Made by a program: the position numbers and the translations under genes. Shown here in pieces: positions 47,101 through 58,400 of a stretch of 64,000 nt of DNA. The notes below the pieces were generated by a model. That model had not been told where the DNA came from. It saw only the letters and a program-made list of their open reading frames with translations, and ran no database searches. Positions within the stretch are counted from its first letter, which is position 1. Every line of letters begins with the position of its first letter. This stretch comes from an uncultured Legionellales bacterium (GTDB taxonomy: Bacteria > Pseudomonadota > Gammaproteobacteria > UBA1113): assembly GCA_945957175.1 (NCBI GenBank), contig CAMFJL010000008.1, positions 1 to 64,000 of the forward strand, read 5' to 3'.

Positions 47101-47448
47101 ATGCTTTATTCTAGTAGACGCAAACTACCTCATACATGGTAAGCAAAGCAATATTCAGATAGGGTTTTCAGACGCAGGAACGCCTTTGTTAAATAACCGC
47201 GGTTAGATCTTATTGTTATACTTATTCATGAGAGCGAGATACTATGCGTTTTAATTGTTGCGCCTGCATTAACCGTACCGTGGCTAGCAAGTGCTGTTCT
47301 TATAATAATTAGAAATCCTATTGTTATTATAACCATACTGTAAGTAACTATCGTTCATATTATATTTATGGCTCTGTCACTCACCAGGCAATCATACATG
47401 ACTTTCTTATTCACCACAATAATATTTATGAATTTATATCTTTTATTC
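47101..47448. other. Intergenic region upstream of the 473-residue orphan
   Basis: 348 AT-rich bases between two minus-strand genes. It holds a plus-strand extended -10 box (TGTTATACT, 47214-47222), a 22-codon Cys-rich frame (47244-47312), and a 9-bp AT hairpin (TTATAATAA at 47300-47308 with TTATTATAA at 47324-47332). Nothing else was found. Confidence 0.5.
47244..47312 (+). CDS. Possible 22-residue Cys-rich peptide
   Basis: The frame reads MRFNCCACINRTVASKCCSY and two Asn: five cysteines in 22 residues, arranged CCxC and CC. An extended -10 box lies 22-30 bases upstream and GAGAGCGAGA just before the ATG. No family is recognised. The frame is so short that chance is a fair explanation; the promoter and ribosome site together are the only support. 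Confidence 0.25.
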   Translation: MRFNCCACINRTVASKCCSYNN

Positions 47449-48816
47449 TTATGCTAATAAGGCCAAAGCTTCACTAAGCTGATTGACTGCATGAATTTCC
47501 ATACCTGGGATCGGCTTTTTAGGTGCATTTGCAGCGGGCACAATAGCGTGCGTAAACCCGTGTTTAGCAGCTTCTCGCAGTCTTTCCTGACCATTTTGCA
47601 CGGGGCGGATTTCGCCTGCTAATCCAACTTCACCAAAAATGACTTGATGCATAGGCAATGCGCGATTACGCTGACTTGATAAAATAGCGGCAAGTAAGGC
47701 TAAATCGACAGCCGTTTCTGTGAGACGTACGCCGCCCACCACATTGACAAATACATCCTGGTTGTAACTCGCGATGCGGCCATGACGATGCAATACAGCA
47801 AGTAATATTGCCAAGCGGTTTTGTTCGAGACCCACACTGACACGTCTAGGATTCGCAAGCGAGGTATCGTCAACCAAGGCCTGAACTTCAACAAGTAATG
47901 GCCGCGAACCTTCCCAAGTGACCATCACACAACTACCTGGCAACGGTTGACCCGCACGCGAGAGAAAAATAGCCGACGGATTCGTGACGGGACGCAAGCC
48001 CCGTTCCGTCATTGCAAATACACCTAATTCATTGACTGCACCAAAACGATTCTTAATCGCGCGAACCATGCGAAAACGGTTATCGGATTCACCCTCAAAA
48101 TAAAGTACAGCATCCACCATGTGCTCAAGCACACGTGGACCTGCCAAGGCACCCTCTTTGGTCACATGTCCAACTAAAAATAATGCCGTGCCCGTTTGTT
48201 TTGCAAAACGCACCAGCTGCGCAGCACTTTCACGCACCTGGCCAATACCACCCGGCGCAGACGATAAGGCTTCGGTATACATTGTTTGAATAGAATCAAT
48301 AACCATTACCGAGGGTTGCTGTTGTTTAGCAATAGCAATGATGCGCTCAACCGATGTCTCGGTCAGTAATTGTAATGGCGCAATAGGTAATTCAAGACGC
48401 TTAGCGCGAAGACTCACCTGCTGTAGTGATTCTTCGCCAGTAATATAAAGCACAGGCATATTCTGCGCTAATGTTGCAACTGTTTGTAATAAAAGCGTTG
48501 ATTTGCCAATACCTGGATCACCGCCTAATAATACCACCGAGCCTGGCACAATACCGCCGCCTAAGACTCTATCAAGTTCATCTAAATCGGTAGGAATTCT
48601 TGAAACTTCAATGTGCGGAACATCTGCTAATAATGTGACTTGAGCATCGCTGTTGCCTGCATAACCGCCGTAGCGTTGACTCATGGCTGATGTCGTTGGC
48701 ACTTGCTCTTCAACTAGGGTATTCCAAGCCTGACAATGTGGACACATGCCAACCCATTTGCTAGTCATGCCACCGCAAGCTTGACAAAGATAGCTAGTTT
48801 TAATTTTGACGGCCAA
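47449..48816 (-). CDS. radA: DNA repair protein RadA
   Basis: RecA-like ATPase that helps process recombination intermediates. The protein has about 455 residues: an N-terminal zinc finger (CQACGG...CPHC), the Walker A GGDPGIGKSTLL (near 92), the RadA-specific KNRFG motif, and a C-terminal Lon-protease-like domain (about 280-450). I place the start at a TTG (48816, LAVKIKTSYLCQACG) because GGAG stands eight bases before it and family members start here. The upstream ATGs at 48843-48846 fall in repeat copy I. Confidence 0.95.
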   Translation of the reverse strand: MAVKIKTSYLCQACGGMTSKWVGMCPHCQAWNTLVEEQVPTTSAMSQRYGGYAGNSDAQVTLLADVPHIEVSRIPTDLDELDRVLGGGIVPGSVVLLGGDPGIGKSTLLLQTVATLAQNMPVLYITGEESLQQVSLRAKRLELPIAPLQLLTETSVERIIAIAKQQQPSVMVIDSIQTMYTEALSSAPGGIGQVRESAAQLVRFAKQTGTALFLVGHVTKEGALAGPRVLEHMVDAVLYFEGESDNRFRMVRAIKNRFGAVNELGVFAMTERGLRPVTNPSAIFLSRAGQPLPGSCVMVTWEGSRPLLVEVQALVDDTSLANPRRVSVGLEQNRLAILLAVLHRHGRIASYNQDVFVNVVGGVRLTETAVDLALLAAILSSQRNRALPMHQVIFGEVGLAGEIRPVQNGQERLREAAKHGFTHAIVPAANAPKKPIPGMEIHAVNQLSEALALLA

Positions 48817-48836
48817 GGGTATCACTCCAATATCAT

Positions 48837-48965
48837 TTGTCATCACTGTGCGATGGCTTTATTACCCTTCATCTGGCTTTCGGTCACCCTCCCCCAAGAG
48901 AGGAAGGGTATCGCTTACACTTGGGCAAAACCAAAAACTAGCAGGTTAAAAGACGACGAGTATTG
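48837..48965 (+). repeat. Dispersed intergenic repeat, copy I
   Basis: TTTGTCATCACTGTGCGATGG, CATCTGGCTTTCGGTCACC, CTCCCCCAAGAGAGGAAGGG, then AAAAACTAGCAGGTTAAAAG and GACGAGTATT. All parts are present in the usual order. It lies directly upstream of radA, 20 bases before its start. Confidence 0.7.
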
Positions 48966-48976
48966 ATGGAGAACCT

Positions 48977-49450
48977 CTAGTTACTTACAATGCGCCACTG
49001 TCCACTGCTATCACGGCATGCGGTACCATTAACAGCTTGATTTTGTCCGCCGATGGTTGCATTCGTGCTAAAGTCACGGCATGGCTGACCATTAGCACCC
49101 GTAAAGGTTCTTGTTGGCGTTACCGCATACGTATTGTTATTATCTGGGTTAGTCCAAGTTGATGTCTGATTGCTACGGTTGCTTTCTAAGGCTTGGTTTG
49201 CTTTCATTTGATCAACAGTATCCATGGATTTACCAATAGAACCACCAATCAAAGCGCCGCCCAAAGTACCTGCAATAATTGCAGCGGTTCGACCATTGCC
49301 TTGGCCTACTTGACTACCCAAAACGCCACCCAGAGCGCCGCCAGTGACTGCACCCACACCTTGCTTGTTGATACCGCCTTCGCAGCCCACTAATACGACA
49401 CTCAGGCCTACCAAAGCAACAGACTGCCAAAATCGACGCGTTACGTTCAT
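48977..49450 (-). CDS. Glycine-zipper lipoprotein, RT0821/Lpp0805-like
   Basis: The protein has about 157 residues. Lipoprotein signal with lipobox LVGC (MNVTRRFWQSVALVGLSVVL, then VGC), a glycine-zipper segment (AVTGGALGGVLGSQVGQG and AGTLGGALIGGSIG) and a C-terminal domain of the 17-kDa surface antigen type (YAVTPTRTF...CRDFSTNATIGG...ACRDSSGQW). It should sit in the outer membrane. The ATG at 49450 has GAGGTCC upstream; an earlier in-frame start at 49570 would hide the signal and runs through the repeat fragment K. Function beyond the surface-antigen family name is unknown. Confidence 0.88.
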   Translation of the reverse strand: MNVTRRFWQSVALVGLSVVLVGCEGGINKQGVGAVTGGALGGVLGSQVGQGNGRTAAIIAGTLGGALIGGSIGKSMDTVDQMKANQALESNRSNQTSTWTNPDNNNTYAVTPTRTFTGANGQPCRDFSTNATIGGQNQAVNGTACRDSSGQWRIVSN

Positions 49451-49509
49451 ATGGACCTCTTTAACCTCATTGAAAAGTTTGTGTAAAACCACACTATCTA
49501 TAAGCCACT

Positions 49510-49545
49510 CAAACTTGCATGTTGAAGGGGCTTGGATGTAAATCC
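49510..49545 (+). repeat. Right-arm fragment of the dispersed repeat (copy K)
   Basis: AAACTTGCATGTTGAAGGGG followed by CTTGGATGTAAATCCT matches the right arm of copies E and H. No core. Confidence 0.5.
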
Positions 49546-49579
49546 TAACGGGCAAAGCCTCATTTGTCAATGAGATATG

Positions 49580-50872
49580 TTATCCGTGCTTCATTACTGT
49601 TAACTGATGCGTATAGAGTGCCATCAATATATTGAGCAATGATGTAGCTAATAGCACTTGTAGTACGTTATAGCCCAAGCTAAGCGCGAGCGTTGTTAAT
49701 AATGCGGCAATCACCATAAACAATGCATTCATAATATTATTGCTGGCAATCACCCGTGCTCGATGCGCAACCTCGCTTCGATGTTGCAAAATAGCGTACA
49801 AAGGTACTGTATAGATCCCACCCGCTAAGGCAATAAAAAATAAATCGATAGTGACACGCACGCCATGAACCGTTGATAACAAATTAGCAACACCTAATAA
49901 AGGCGTGCTTTGATTTTGTATTAGGTTATGGCTTGCAAAAAACAAATCGACGGTAAACAGCATCATACCTATAGCACCTAAGGGAACGTAAGTTGCATGC
50001 ACATTACCCTTGAGAAGACGATTACATAATAACGACCCTAACGCAATGCCGACGGAAAAAATACTAATAAAAAATGTAAAAACATGCTCATTTGCATGTA
50101 AAATAACCTTTGAAAATATAGGCATTTGCGTTATAAAAACAGAGCCAAAAAGCCAAAACCACGATATGGCTATTATTACTATAAAAATTTCTTTATGTGC
50201 TTTGGCATACGCCATAATATTGACTGTTTCTTTTAAAAAATTGACTCTGACTTTTAAATTTGGATTGTCTGTTTTTGCTTGAGGAATATACCAACTACTG
50301 ATCCAACCGATAACAGCCGCCATCATCAATACACTACAAATAATAAATTCACCTAATTTATAGATAATAAGAATACCACCCATAATCGTACCTAATAAAA
50401 TAGCAAGAAATGTGCCTGCTTCTATGAGGCCATTGCCAGCAATAAGTTCTTTTGTTTTTAAGTGATCAGGCAAAATAGCATATTTAAGTGGACCAAAAAA
50501 ACTCGAATGTGTTCCTAGCAAAAATAATGTTACCATCAGTAGCGTAATTTGCTCTTTATAAAAGCCAATGGTTGCTAATGCCATGATACCTATTTCAACA
50601 AGCTTAATAGTCGATATCAATCTGGATTTTTCATATTTATCAGCAACTTGGCCCGCTGTCGCAGAAAACAGGAAAAAAGGTAAAACAAATAATGCGGCTA
50701 TCATATTAATTAATAAGGCTGAATTAATGGTAGTGTCATTTAAAGCTTCATAGGTGATTAAAATAATCAGTGCATTTTTAAAGACATTATCATTAAATGC
50801 ACTAAGAAACTGTGTAATAAACAACGGCAAAAATCGCTGTGTTTTTAAAAGATTAAATTGTTTAATGGCCAT
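49580..50872 (-). CDS. MFS transporter, LplT-like
   Basis: The 430-residue inner-membrane protein has about 12 helices. The opening FLPLFITQFLSAFNDNVFKNALIILI and HSSFFGPLKYAILPDHLKTKELIAGNGLIEAGTF (key blocks FNDNVFKNA and FFGPLKYAILPD) mark the LplT group, which flips lysophospholipids to the inner leaflet for re-acylation. In relatives the acyltransferase Aas is often adjacent or fused; none is visible here. The ribosome site is weak. Confidence 0.82.
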   Translation of the reverse strand: MAIKQFNLLKTQRFLPLFITQFLSAFNDNVFKNALIILITYEALNDTTINSALLINMIAALFVLPFFLFSATAGQVADKYEKSRLISTIKLVEIGIMALATIGFYKEQITLLMVTLFLLGTHSSFFGPLKYAILPDHLKTKELIAGNGLIEAGTFLAILLGTIMGGILIIYKLGEFIICSVLMMAAVIGWISSWYIPQAKTDNPNLKVRVNFLKETVNIMAYAKAHKEIFIVIIAISWFWLFGSVFITQMPIFSKVILHANEHVFTFFISIFSVGIALGSLLCNRLLKGNVHATYVPLGAIGMMLFTVDLFFASHNLIQNQSTPLLGVANLLSTVHGVRVTIDLFFIALAGGIYTVPLYAILQHRSEVAHRARVIASNNIMNALFMVIAALLTTLALSLGYNVLQVLLATSLLNILMALYTHQLTVMKHG

Positions 50873-51028
50873 CTATTGTTATCCATATGCCTAAAATTTA
50901 CACGGAGTCTAGCATGCCTACACCACAGCGTCTATACGCGTAATCACTGAAAATGCATTTCAATTTGCAACTTATACCCCACTCTGAGACAATATCGACC
51001 ATCTAATATGCATTCATGAGGTTTTCCT

Positions 51029-53032
51029 ATGTTATCTCGTCGTGAGCTTGCCAATGCCATTCGTTTTTTGAGTATAGACGCAGTTGAAGCTGCAAATTCA
51101 GGGCACCCTGGCATGCCTATGGGTATGGCCGATATTGCCGAAGTATTATGGCGAGATCATTTACACCATAATCCTGCTAATCCTACATGGCCAAATCGTG
51201 ATCGATTCGTGATCTCTAATGGTCATGGCTCGATGCTATTGTATTCGCTACTCCATTTAACGGGATATGACTTGTCGTTAGATGAGTTAAAACACTTTCG
51301 ACAACTGCATTCGAAAACCCCAGGTCACCCTGAACACGGACTAACCCCTGGCGTTGAAACAACAACTGGACCGTTAGGACAGGGGCTTGCTAATGCTGTC
51401 GGTATGGCGCTGGCCGCAACACATATGGCCTCAGAATTTAATCGTCCTGATTTTCCCGTCATTGATCACGATATTTATGTGTTTTTAGGCGACGGTTGCT
51501 TAATGGAAGGTATCTCTCACGAAGCATGCTCGCTTGCTGGTACCTGGAAATTAGGTCGTCTCATTGCTTTTTGGGATGATAATGGTATTTCTATCGATGG
51601 CAAAGTGGATGCATGGTTTACAGATAATACACCCGAACGTTTTCAAGCCTATGGTTGGCACGTGATTACCGATGTAGATGGCCATGATAGCGCTGCCATT
51701 CAACAAGCCATTCAACAAGCCAAAGTAGTCACCGATAAACCCACACTTATTTGTTGCAAAACAACTATTGGTTTTGGCGCACCTACGGCAGCAGGCCATG
51801 CAAAATGTCATGGTGCTGCCCTTGGTAGTGCTGAAATTGCTGCCACGCGTGAAGCACTAGCTTGGAAACACGCCCCATTCACCGTCCCTGAAAATATCTA
51901 TCAAGCATGGGACGCTCGCGCGCAAGGTAAGGACTTAGAACATCGCTGGCAAACAATGATGCAAGCGTATGCTAAAGCGCATCCCGCACTTGCCGATACA
52001 TTTTGGCGAAGAGAAAAGCGGCAATTACCTGCTAATTGGAAGGAAACCATCAGTAAGCTTCATCAAACATTGGCCGCTCAAACTAAACCCATCGCCACAC
52101 GCAAAGCTTCACAATTATGTATTGCTAACATTGCGCCTCATTTACCCGAGCTTATGGGCGGATCTGCTGATTTAACCGAGTCCAATTTAACGCATTGGGA
52201 CAATGAAACCAGCTTTAGTGCACAAACACCGATGGGACGTTATTTACATTTTGGTGTACGTGAATTTGGCATGTGTGCTATTGCCAACGGCATGGCTGTT
52301 TATGGTGGCCTTATCCCTTATGTGGCGACTTTTTTAACGTTTGTTGATTATGCTCGCAATGCCGTGCGTATGGCAGCACTCATGCGTCAACGTGTTATTT
52401 TTGTGTTTACCCATGATTCCATTGGTTTAGGTGAAGATGGTCCAACGCATCAACCAATTGAACATGCCGCTATGTTAAGGCTAACACCGCATTTACAAGT
52501 CTGGCGTCCAGCAGATGTAGAAGAAACAGCTCAGGCTTGGCAAGCCGCCATTGAAAATCAAGATGAACCCACCGCTTTATTACTGTCACGTCAAGCTTTG
52601 CCACTGCTTAACAAATCCGCGACAGCCAAAAACGACATTGCACGCGGTGCTTATATTCTTCGCCATTGTGACGGTGAACCCGAACTCATTTTAATAGCAA
52701 CAGGCTCAGAAGTATCCATTGCGTTGGATGCGTGGGAACAATTAGCCCAGAGAGGTATGCAAGTACGTCTGGTATCAATGCCATCAACAACAACATTTGA
52801 CAAGCAACCTGCAGATTATCGTGAGTATGTTTTACCTAAGACCGTGCGCCATCGCATTGCGGTAGAAGCGGCTGCTAGCGATTTTTGGTATAAATATACT
52901 GGACTTGATGGTAAAATAATCGGATTAAATCGTTATGGTGAATCGGCGCCTGCATCTGCAATTTATCAGGCTTTAGGCATAAGCACAGAAGCTATTGTCA
53001 ATGAAGTCAGCTGTTTAATGACGCCCGCTTAA
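51029..53032 (+). CDS. tkt: Transketolase
   Basis: Thiamine-diphosphate enzyme of the pentose phosphate pathway, 667 residues. Visible: [18 protein letters not shown] at the N terminus, the cofactor/metal motif [13 protein letters not shown] with the N of [10 protein letters not shown] (near 155-185), the catalytic glutamate in [14 protein letters not shown] and the histidine-rich [23 protein letters not shown] precedes the ATG. gap follows after 28 bases, so the two genes form an operon. Confidence 0.97.
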   Translation: MLSRRELANAIRFLSIDAVEAANSGHPGMPMGMADIAEVLWRDHLHHNPANPTWPNRDRFVISNGHGSMLLYSLLHLTGYDLSLDELKHFRQLHSKTPGHPEHGLTPGVETTTGPLGQGLANAVGMALAATHMASEFNRPDFPVIDHDIYVFLGDGCLMEGISHEACSLAGTWKLGRLIAFWDDNGISIDGKVDAWFTDNTPERFQAYGWHVITDVDGHDSAAIQQAIQQAKVVTDKPTLICCKTTIGFGAPTAAGHAKCHGAALGSAEIAATREALAWKHAPFTVPENIYQAWDARAQGKDLEHRWQTMMQAYAKAHPALADTFWRREKRQLPANWKETISKLHQTLAAQTKPIATRKASQLCIANIAPHLPELMGGSADLTESNLTHWDNETSFSAQTPMGRYLHFGVREFGMCAIANGMAVYGGLIPYVATFLTFVDYARNAVRMAALMRQRVIFVFTHDSIGLGEDGPTHQPIEHAAMLRLTPHLQVWRPADVEETAQAWQAAIENQDEPTALLLSRQALPLLNKSATAKNDIARGAYILRHCDGEPELILIATGSEVSIALDAWEQLAQRGMQVRLVSMPSTTTFDKQPADYREYVLPKTVRHRIAVEAAASDFWYKYTGLDGKIIGLNRYGESAPASAIYQALGISTEAIVNEVSCLMTPA

Positions 53033-53060
53033 AAATATACTTTAAAGAGGTAACTATCTT

Positions 53061-54068
53061 ATGACTATTCGTGTTGCAATTAATGGTTATGGACGTATCG
53101 GCCGCAATATTTTACGCGCGTTATACGAAGGCCCCCATAAGCATGCGATTAAAATCGTGGCCATCAACGATATGGCTAATATCAATACCAATGCACATCT
53201 TACTAAATATGACAGCACACATGGTATTTTTGCCGGCGATGTTAGCAGCACGGGTGATCAAATTATTGTGAATGGTGATTCAATTGCAGTATTTGCTGAA
53301 CGTGATCCCAGTAAATTACCTTGGGCTGCGCTAGACGTTGATATTGTTTATGAATGCACCGGCTTATTCACAGAACGTGCAAAAGCAGCATTACACTTAC
53401 AAGCCGGCGCTAAAAAAGTATTAATTTCAGCGCCTGGTGGCAAAGATGTAGATGCAACCATCGTCTATGGCGTCAATGACAAGATTTTAAAAGCAAGCGA
53501 CACTATCGTATCGAATGCCTCTTGCACCACCAACTGCTTAGCACCATTAGTTAAACCGTTAGCAGACACCGTTGGTGTCGTACAAGGTTTAATGGTAACT
53601 ATCCACGCTTTCACCAATGATCAAGTCTTACAAGATAGTAATCACAGTGACTTACGTCGCGCGCGCAGCGCTACTGTTTCGATGATCCCGACCAAGACAG
53701 GTGCCGCTGCTGCAGTTGGTTTAGTCTTACCTGAACTTGCAGGTAAGCTTGACGGTTACGCCGTACGCGTACCCACTCAAAACGTGTCCTTGGTTGATTT
53801 AACGTTTACAGCAGCCAAACCCACGGATGTTGCCGAAGTTAATCGCATTCTGCGCGAAGCCTCAGAAGGCTCACTCAAGGGTATCTTGGCTTATAACGAG
53901 CTACCTTTAGTATCCATTGATTTTAACCACAACCCTGCATCTTCGATCGTTGATGCCAGCGAAACGCGCGTTATTGGCTCTTTAGTCAAGGTAGTTTCTT
54001 GGTATGATAATGAATGGGGTTTCTCTAACCGCATGTTAGACACAAGTTTAGCCATGATGCGCGCGTAA
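53061..54068 (+). CDS. gap: Glyceraldehyde-3-phosphate dehydrogenase
   Basis: Glycolytic NAD-dependent enzyme of 335 residues. The nucleotide-binding [15 protein letters not shown] is at the N terminus and the active-site cysteine in [15 protein letters not shown] (near 155), followed by HAFTNDQ with the catalytic histidine further on. The C terminus [14 protein letters not shown] is canonical. AAAGAGG precedes the start. The usual next gene, pgk, is missing; a convergent MFS gene follows after seven bases. Confidence 0.97.
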   Translation: MTIRVAINGYGRIGRNILRALYEGPHKHAIKIVAINDMANINTNAHLTKYDSTHGIFAGDVSSTGDQIIVNGDSIAVFAERDPSKLPWAALDVDIVYECTGLFTERAKAALHLQAGAKKVLISAPGGKDVDATIVYGVNDKILKASDTIVSNASCTTNCLAPLVKPLADTVGVVQGLMVTIHAFTNDQVLQDSNHSDLRRARSATVSMIPTKTGAAAAVGLVLPELAGKLDGYAVRVPTQNVSLVDLTFTAAKPTDVAEVNRILREASEGSLKGILAYNELPLVSIDFNHNPASSIVDASETRVIGSLVKVVSWYDNEWGFSNRMLDTSLAMMRA

Positions 54069-54075
54069 TTTTACA

Positions 54076-55347
54076 TTACGGCAACTGCGCCGCCTCCGTT
54101 GCATGGGGGCGGGCATCTTGAATAAAATAACATAAAATCCAAGCAATAAGCATACCTGCAGGCAAGACCAGCAATGCCATACGATAAGAAAAGGCAGAAG
54201 CATGAACGGCCCCTCCCATATGTTGAAGGATAATACCAATCAACGTTTGCAATACAGGCGCACCTGCCATGATAGTCATGTTAGCAAAAGCCAAGCTCGT
54301 AGCTTGAATAGCTGAGGGGGCATTGTCCTTAATCACAGTGAAACAGGGGATATATGCGGCACAAAACATACCCATCACTGTATAACCCGTATATAAAACC
54401 CATAGGGGTAATACAGGCATCCATAGCAAATAACTCATCAATATGGTCGATAACAGCGCGCAGCAGGACATAGCTTGGCGATGGCTTACCCAACGATGCG
54501 TTAATAAACCCAGTATAGGTCCGCCAATAGCTATGCCAATGAAAATCATTGACATCACATTCGCCGCACTTTGTCTATTTAAGGCTTGTGTATGCTCGAG
54601 AAAATCAACGCCCCAAAGTGAAGTAAATACATTAACCATCGCAAAAATAAAAAATCCATACAAACTGCCTAGCCAAATTTGCTTATTTTTGGCGGTTAAT
54701 ATCAATTTTTTCCATACATGCCCCCAAGCAAATGGATGCTGTTTCGGTGCAGATAGATCGCCTCGCTGTAAACGAACAATAATAAACGCGACCGTGCTTC
54801 CCGTGAGCGCCATCAAGCCGCAGACCATCATGTCGATACGCCAAGAGGAAAACGTAAGTACCCAAGCTAATAATACAACACCCAAGGTTACACCTGTCAT
54901 GGTAAAAGACTCAGATACGCCCACCATGAAAGCAAAGCGCTTTGGTTGGAAGATAAGCGAGGTAATTTTTAACATGCCTACAAAACCAAAAGCACAACCC
55001 GCTCCAATAGCTAAACGCGCTAAAAAACCTAGCCAAAACCAATGTGTAAACGCTAAGACAAGACACCCTAAACCAACTGTAGCTGCCGCTTTGGCAATCA
55101 ACTTTTCAGGTTGATAATGATCAAACAGCACCCCAACGGGTACTTGCATCAGGACATAAGTATAGAAAAAGGCCGACGACAAGATGCTAAGACCCACTGC
55201 GGAAATATGAAAATCTGCTTGCCAATACTGGCTTAGCACGCTCGTAGCCGATTGTAAGAAGAATTGAAATACCACAAAAAATGAGGCCAGCAACCAGCTG
55301 AGCGCCGCTACACGTGGATGTTTAAGATCGGTGCGTAATAACATCAT
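54076..55347 (-). CDS. MFS transporter, substrate unknown
   Basis: Inner-membrane carrier of 423 residues and 12 helices. The helix 2-3 loop VGVLFDHYQPEKLIAK matches the MFS signature GxxxDxxGR-like motif. Helices 4-5 carry GFLARLAIGAGCAFGFVGMLKITSLIFQPKRFAF, here given only by its ends. The gene begins with two in-frame ATGs (55347, 55344). It converges with gap. Proteins of this type are numerous in Legionella and Coxiella and often import amino acids; no specific substrate can be read. Confidence 0.85.
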   Translation of the reverse strand: MMLLRTDLKHPRVAALSWLLASFFVVFQFFLQSATSVLSQYWQADFHISAVGLSILSSAFFYTYVLMQVPVGVLFDHYQPEKLIAKAAATVGLGCLVLAFTHWFWLGFLARLAIGAGCAFGFVGMLKITSLIFQPKRFAFMVGVSESFTMTGVTLGVVLLAWVLTFSSWRIDMMVCGLMALTGSTVAFIIVRLQRGDLSAPKQHPFAWGHVWKKLILTAKNKQIWLGSLYGFFIFAMVNVFTSLWGVDFLEHTQALNRQSAANVMSMIFIGIAIGGPILGLLTHRWVSHRQAMSCCALLSTILMSYLLWMPVLPLWVLYTGYTVMGMFCAAYIPCFTVIKDNAPSAIQATSLAFANMTIMAGAPVLQTLIGIILQHMGGAVHASAFSYRMALLVLPAGMLIAWILCYFIQDARPHATEAAQLP

Positions 55348-55488
55348 GGGAGTCTAAATTAAAATCATATTGGTTATAAGGTGTACTATTATATCGGAAA
55401 CACCGGAAAAATCCTAGCAAGAAATCGACACCTGCGATAGCTTAAAGTACCCGTTTATTGATTTTGTCCACGAGGGCCCTTCACGCCG

Positions 55489-58400
55489 CTAAGTACGACT
55501 GGCATCCTCACTTAACGACATGAGTGAAGCATTACCACCAGACGCCGTTGTATTGATAGATATCGATTTTTCACAGCAAAGCCTTCGTAAATAATTAGGG
55601 CCACCTGCTTTAGGGCCTGTACCAGACAAGCCTTCACCACCGAAAGGTTGTACACCAACGACAGCACCAATGATACTACGATTGACATAAACATTACCTA
55701 CACGTACTTCATTTAGCAGATAATCAACGGTATTTTCAATGCGACTATGAATACCAAATGTTAAACCATAGCCTGTTGCATTGATAGCTTTCACAATTTG
55801 CGGTAGATCTTTAGCTGCATAACGAATCACATGTAAGCAAGGACCAAATACTTCGCGCGTCAACACGGATAAGTCCTGAATTTCATAAGCCATGGGCCCA
55901 AAGAAATGTCCTGCATGTCGCTGCTCTGGCGATAACTCACATTGATAAATTAACTTTGCCTCAGCTTGCATGCGTGCTTTATGATCATCTAACATGGCCA
56001 AAGCATCTGCATCGATGACCGGTCCCACATCTGTCAGAAGCAAACGTGGGTCCCCTACTGTTAATTCTGCCATCGCACCTTGCAACATCGTCAGTACTTT
56101 ATCAGCAACATCATCTTGAATAAACAATATGCGCAGTGCTGAGCAACGCTGTCCCGCACTTCCAAAGGCAGAGGTAATGACATCGGACACGACTTGTTCG
56201 GGCAATGCAGATGAATCAACTATCATGGCATTTTGTCCACCCGTTTCAGCGATAAAAGGAATAATGCCGCCGCTTCGATTTGCCAAGCTTTGATTAATGG
56301 ATTTAGCCGTGTCTGTTGAACCAGTGAACATTACACCCGCAACACGCGGATCTGCGACAAGTGCCGCACCCACGACTTCACCGCGCCCTGGCAATAGATG
56401 CAAAACATCCGCGGGAATACCCGCTTGATGCAACAAGGTGACTGCTAAAGCTGCAATCAGTGGTGTTTGCTCTGCCGGTTTTGCAATCACTGGATTACCT
56501 GCCACTAAAGCAGCCACGACCTGTCCCATAAAAATAGCTAAAGGAAAATTCCAAGGGCTGATGCAAACAATAACACCGCGACCATGATAACTTAACTGGT
56601 TAAGCTCACCCGTAGGTCCTGGCAACGCTTCAACTTGCAGAACTGTTTCTGCTTGCTCTGCATAATATCTACAGAAATCTATCGCTTCGCGTAGTTCAGC
56701 CACTGCATCTTGAACTGTTTTTCCTGCTTCTAATATTGCAAGTGCCGTAAAGTCATACGTATGTGCTATTAATAAATCCGCAGCGCGACGCAAACAATCC
56801 GCTCTTGTTTTGATGGACGCTTGTGCCCAATCGTGTTTTGCTTGATACGCTTTGGTCAATGCAACTTCAACATCATCTGCATTGGCTTGAATAACATGTC
56901 CGACCACTCGAGCCTTGTCAAAAGGCGCATAAACAATCTCTGTTTCTCCCGCAGAAACAACACCGCCGACAATGGGTGCTGCAGTCCATGAGATATCAGC
57001 GACACGGTCAAAGCCTTCTTTTAACGATCGCAGGACACTGATATCTGTTAAATCAACACCTGGCGAATTTTTACGTTCAGCACCAAATATATCAGCAGGT
57101 AAAGGAATTTTTGGATGCGGCTTCTCGGCTAACATAGCAATCTTCTCCACTGGATTTTGTATTAAGGCTTCAATAGGCTCATTTGCATCCACAATACGAT
57201 TGACGAAAGAACTATTTGCACCATTTTCTAATAAGCGTCGCACCAAATAACTAAGCAAATCTTCATGTGTACCGACTGGTGCATACACTCGGCAAGGAAT
57301 ATTTAATTTGTCACGGCCAACTATTTCATCGTATAAAGTATCACCCATACCATGTAAACACTGAAATTCAAAATCACGTCTATCTTCAACCAACTCTAAA
57401 ATAGCCGAAGCACTATAGGCATTATGGGTAGCAAACTGTGGATAAAAACGTGAACCATAGCTTAATATTTTCCGCGCGCATGCAAGATAAGATACGTCGG
57501 TCGATGCACGGCGCGTAAATACGGGATAATTGACAAGTCCACGCTCTTGACTAGCTTTAATTTCAGCGTCCCAATAAGCACCTTTGACTAAACGTACCAT
57601 GATCGGACGCTTATACTCATCGACTAGCGCTGCTAACCAATCAATCACATAGAAAGCACGCTTTTGATAAGCTTGGATGGCCAAACCAAAGCCAGACCAA
57701 CCATCCAACATGGGCTGTTGATACACTGCTGCGAAGACATCCAACCATATATCAAATCGCTCGGCTTCTTCAGCATCGATAGCGATATGAATTTGATACT
57801 GTTTGGCGAGGAGGACAAGTTCCGTCAATCGCGGTACTAAGCTCGACATCACTAAAGCATGTTTAGCCCATTCATAACGCGGATATAACGCAGATAATTT
57901 GATAGAGATACCAGGCCCCTGAATCACACCTTGTTGATTGGCGGCTTTCCCAATTGCATGAATAGCCTGCTTATACGCTTCAAAATACCGCTCTGCATCT
58001 TTCGCAGTTTTAGCAGATTCACCTAACATATCATAGGAAAACCGATATCCTTGGGCTTCTTGATTCTCAGCACGCTTTAAAGCCTCTTGGATTGTTTGTC
58101 CCATGACAAACTGTTTGCCCAAAATCTTCATAGCATAAGCTACAGCTTGACGAATAACTGGCTCGCCTTGTTTGACTGCAAATTTTTTTAAGGCGCTCAT
58201 CAAGGTTTTTTTTGAAGCATGCTCGTGCCATTTATAGACTTTACCTGTGAGCATCAATCCCCAAGTCGCTGCATTCACAAAAAATGACTCGCTTTTGCCA
58301 GCATAACTTTGCCAATCAGCTATCGTTAATTTATCGCGAATCAATTTATCTTGTGTTGCAATATCTGGAATTCGTAATAAAGCTTCAGCTAAACACATCA

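Noticed and set aside
54443-55114. 223-codon plus-strand frame
   Set aside because: Antisense to the MFS transporter; composition is that of a shadow frame and no family is visible.
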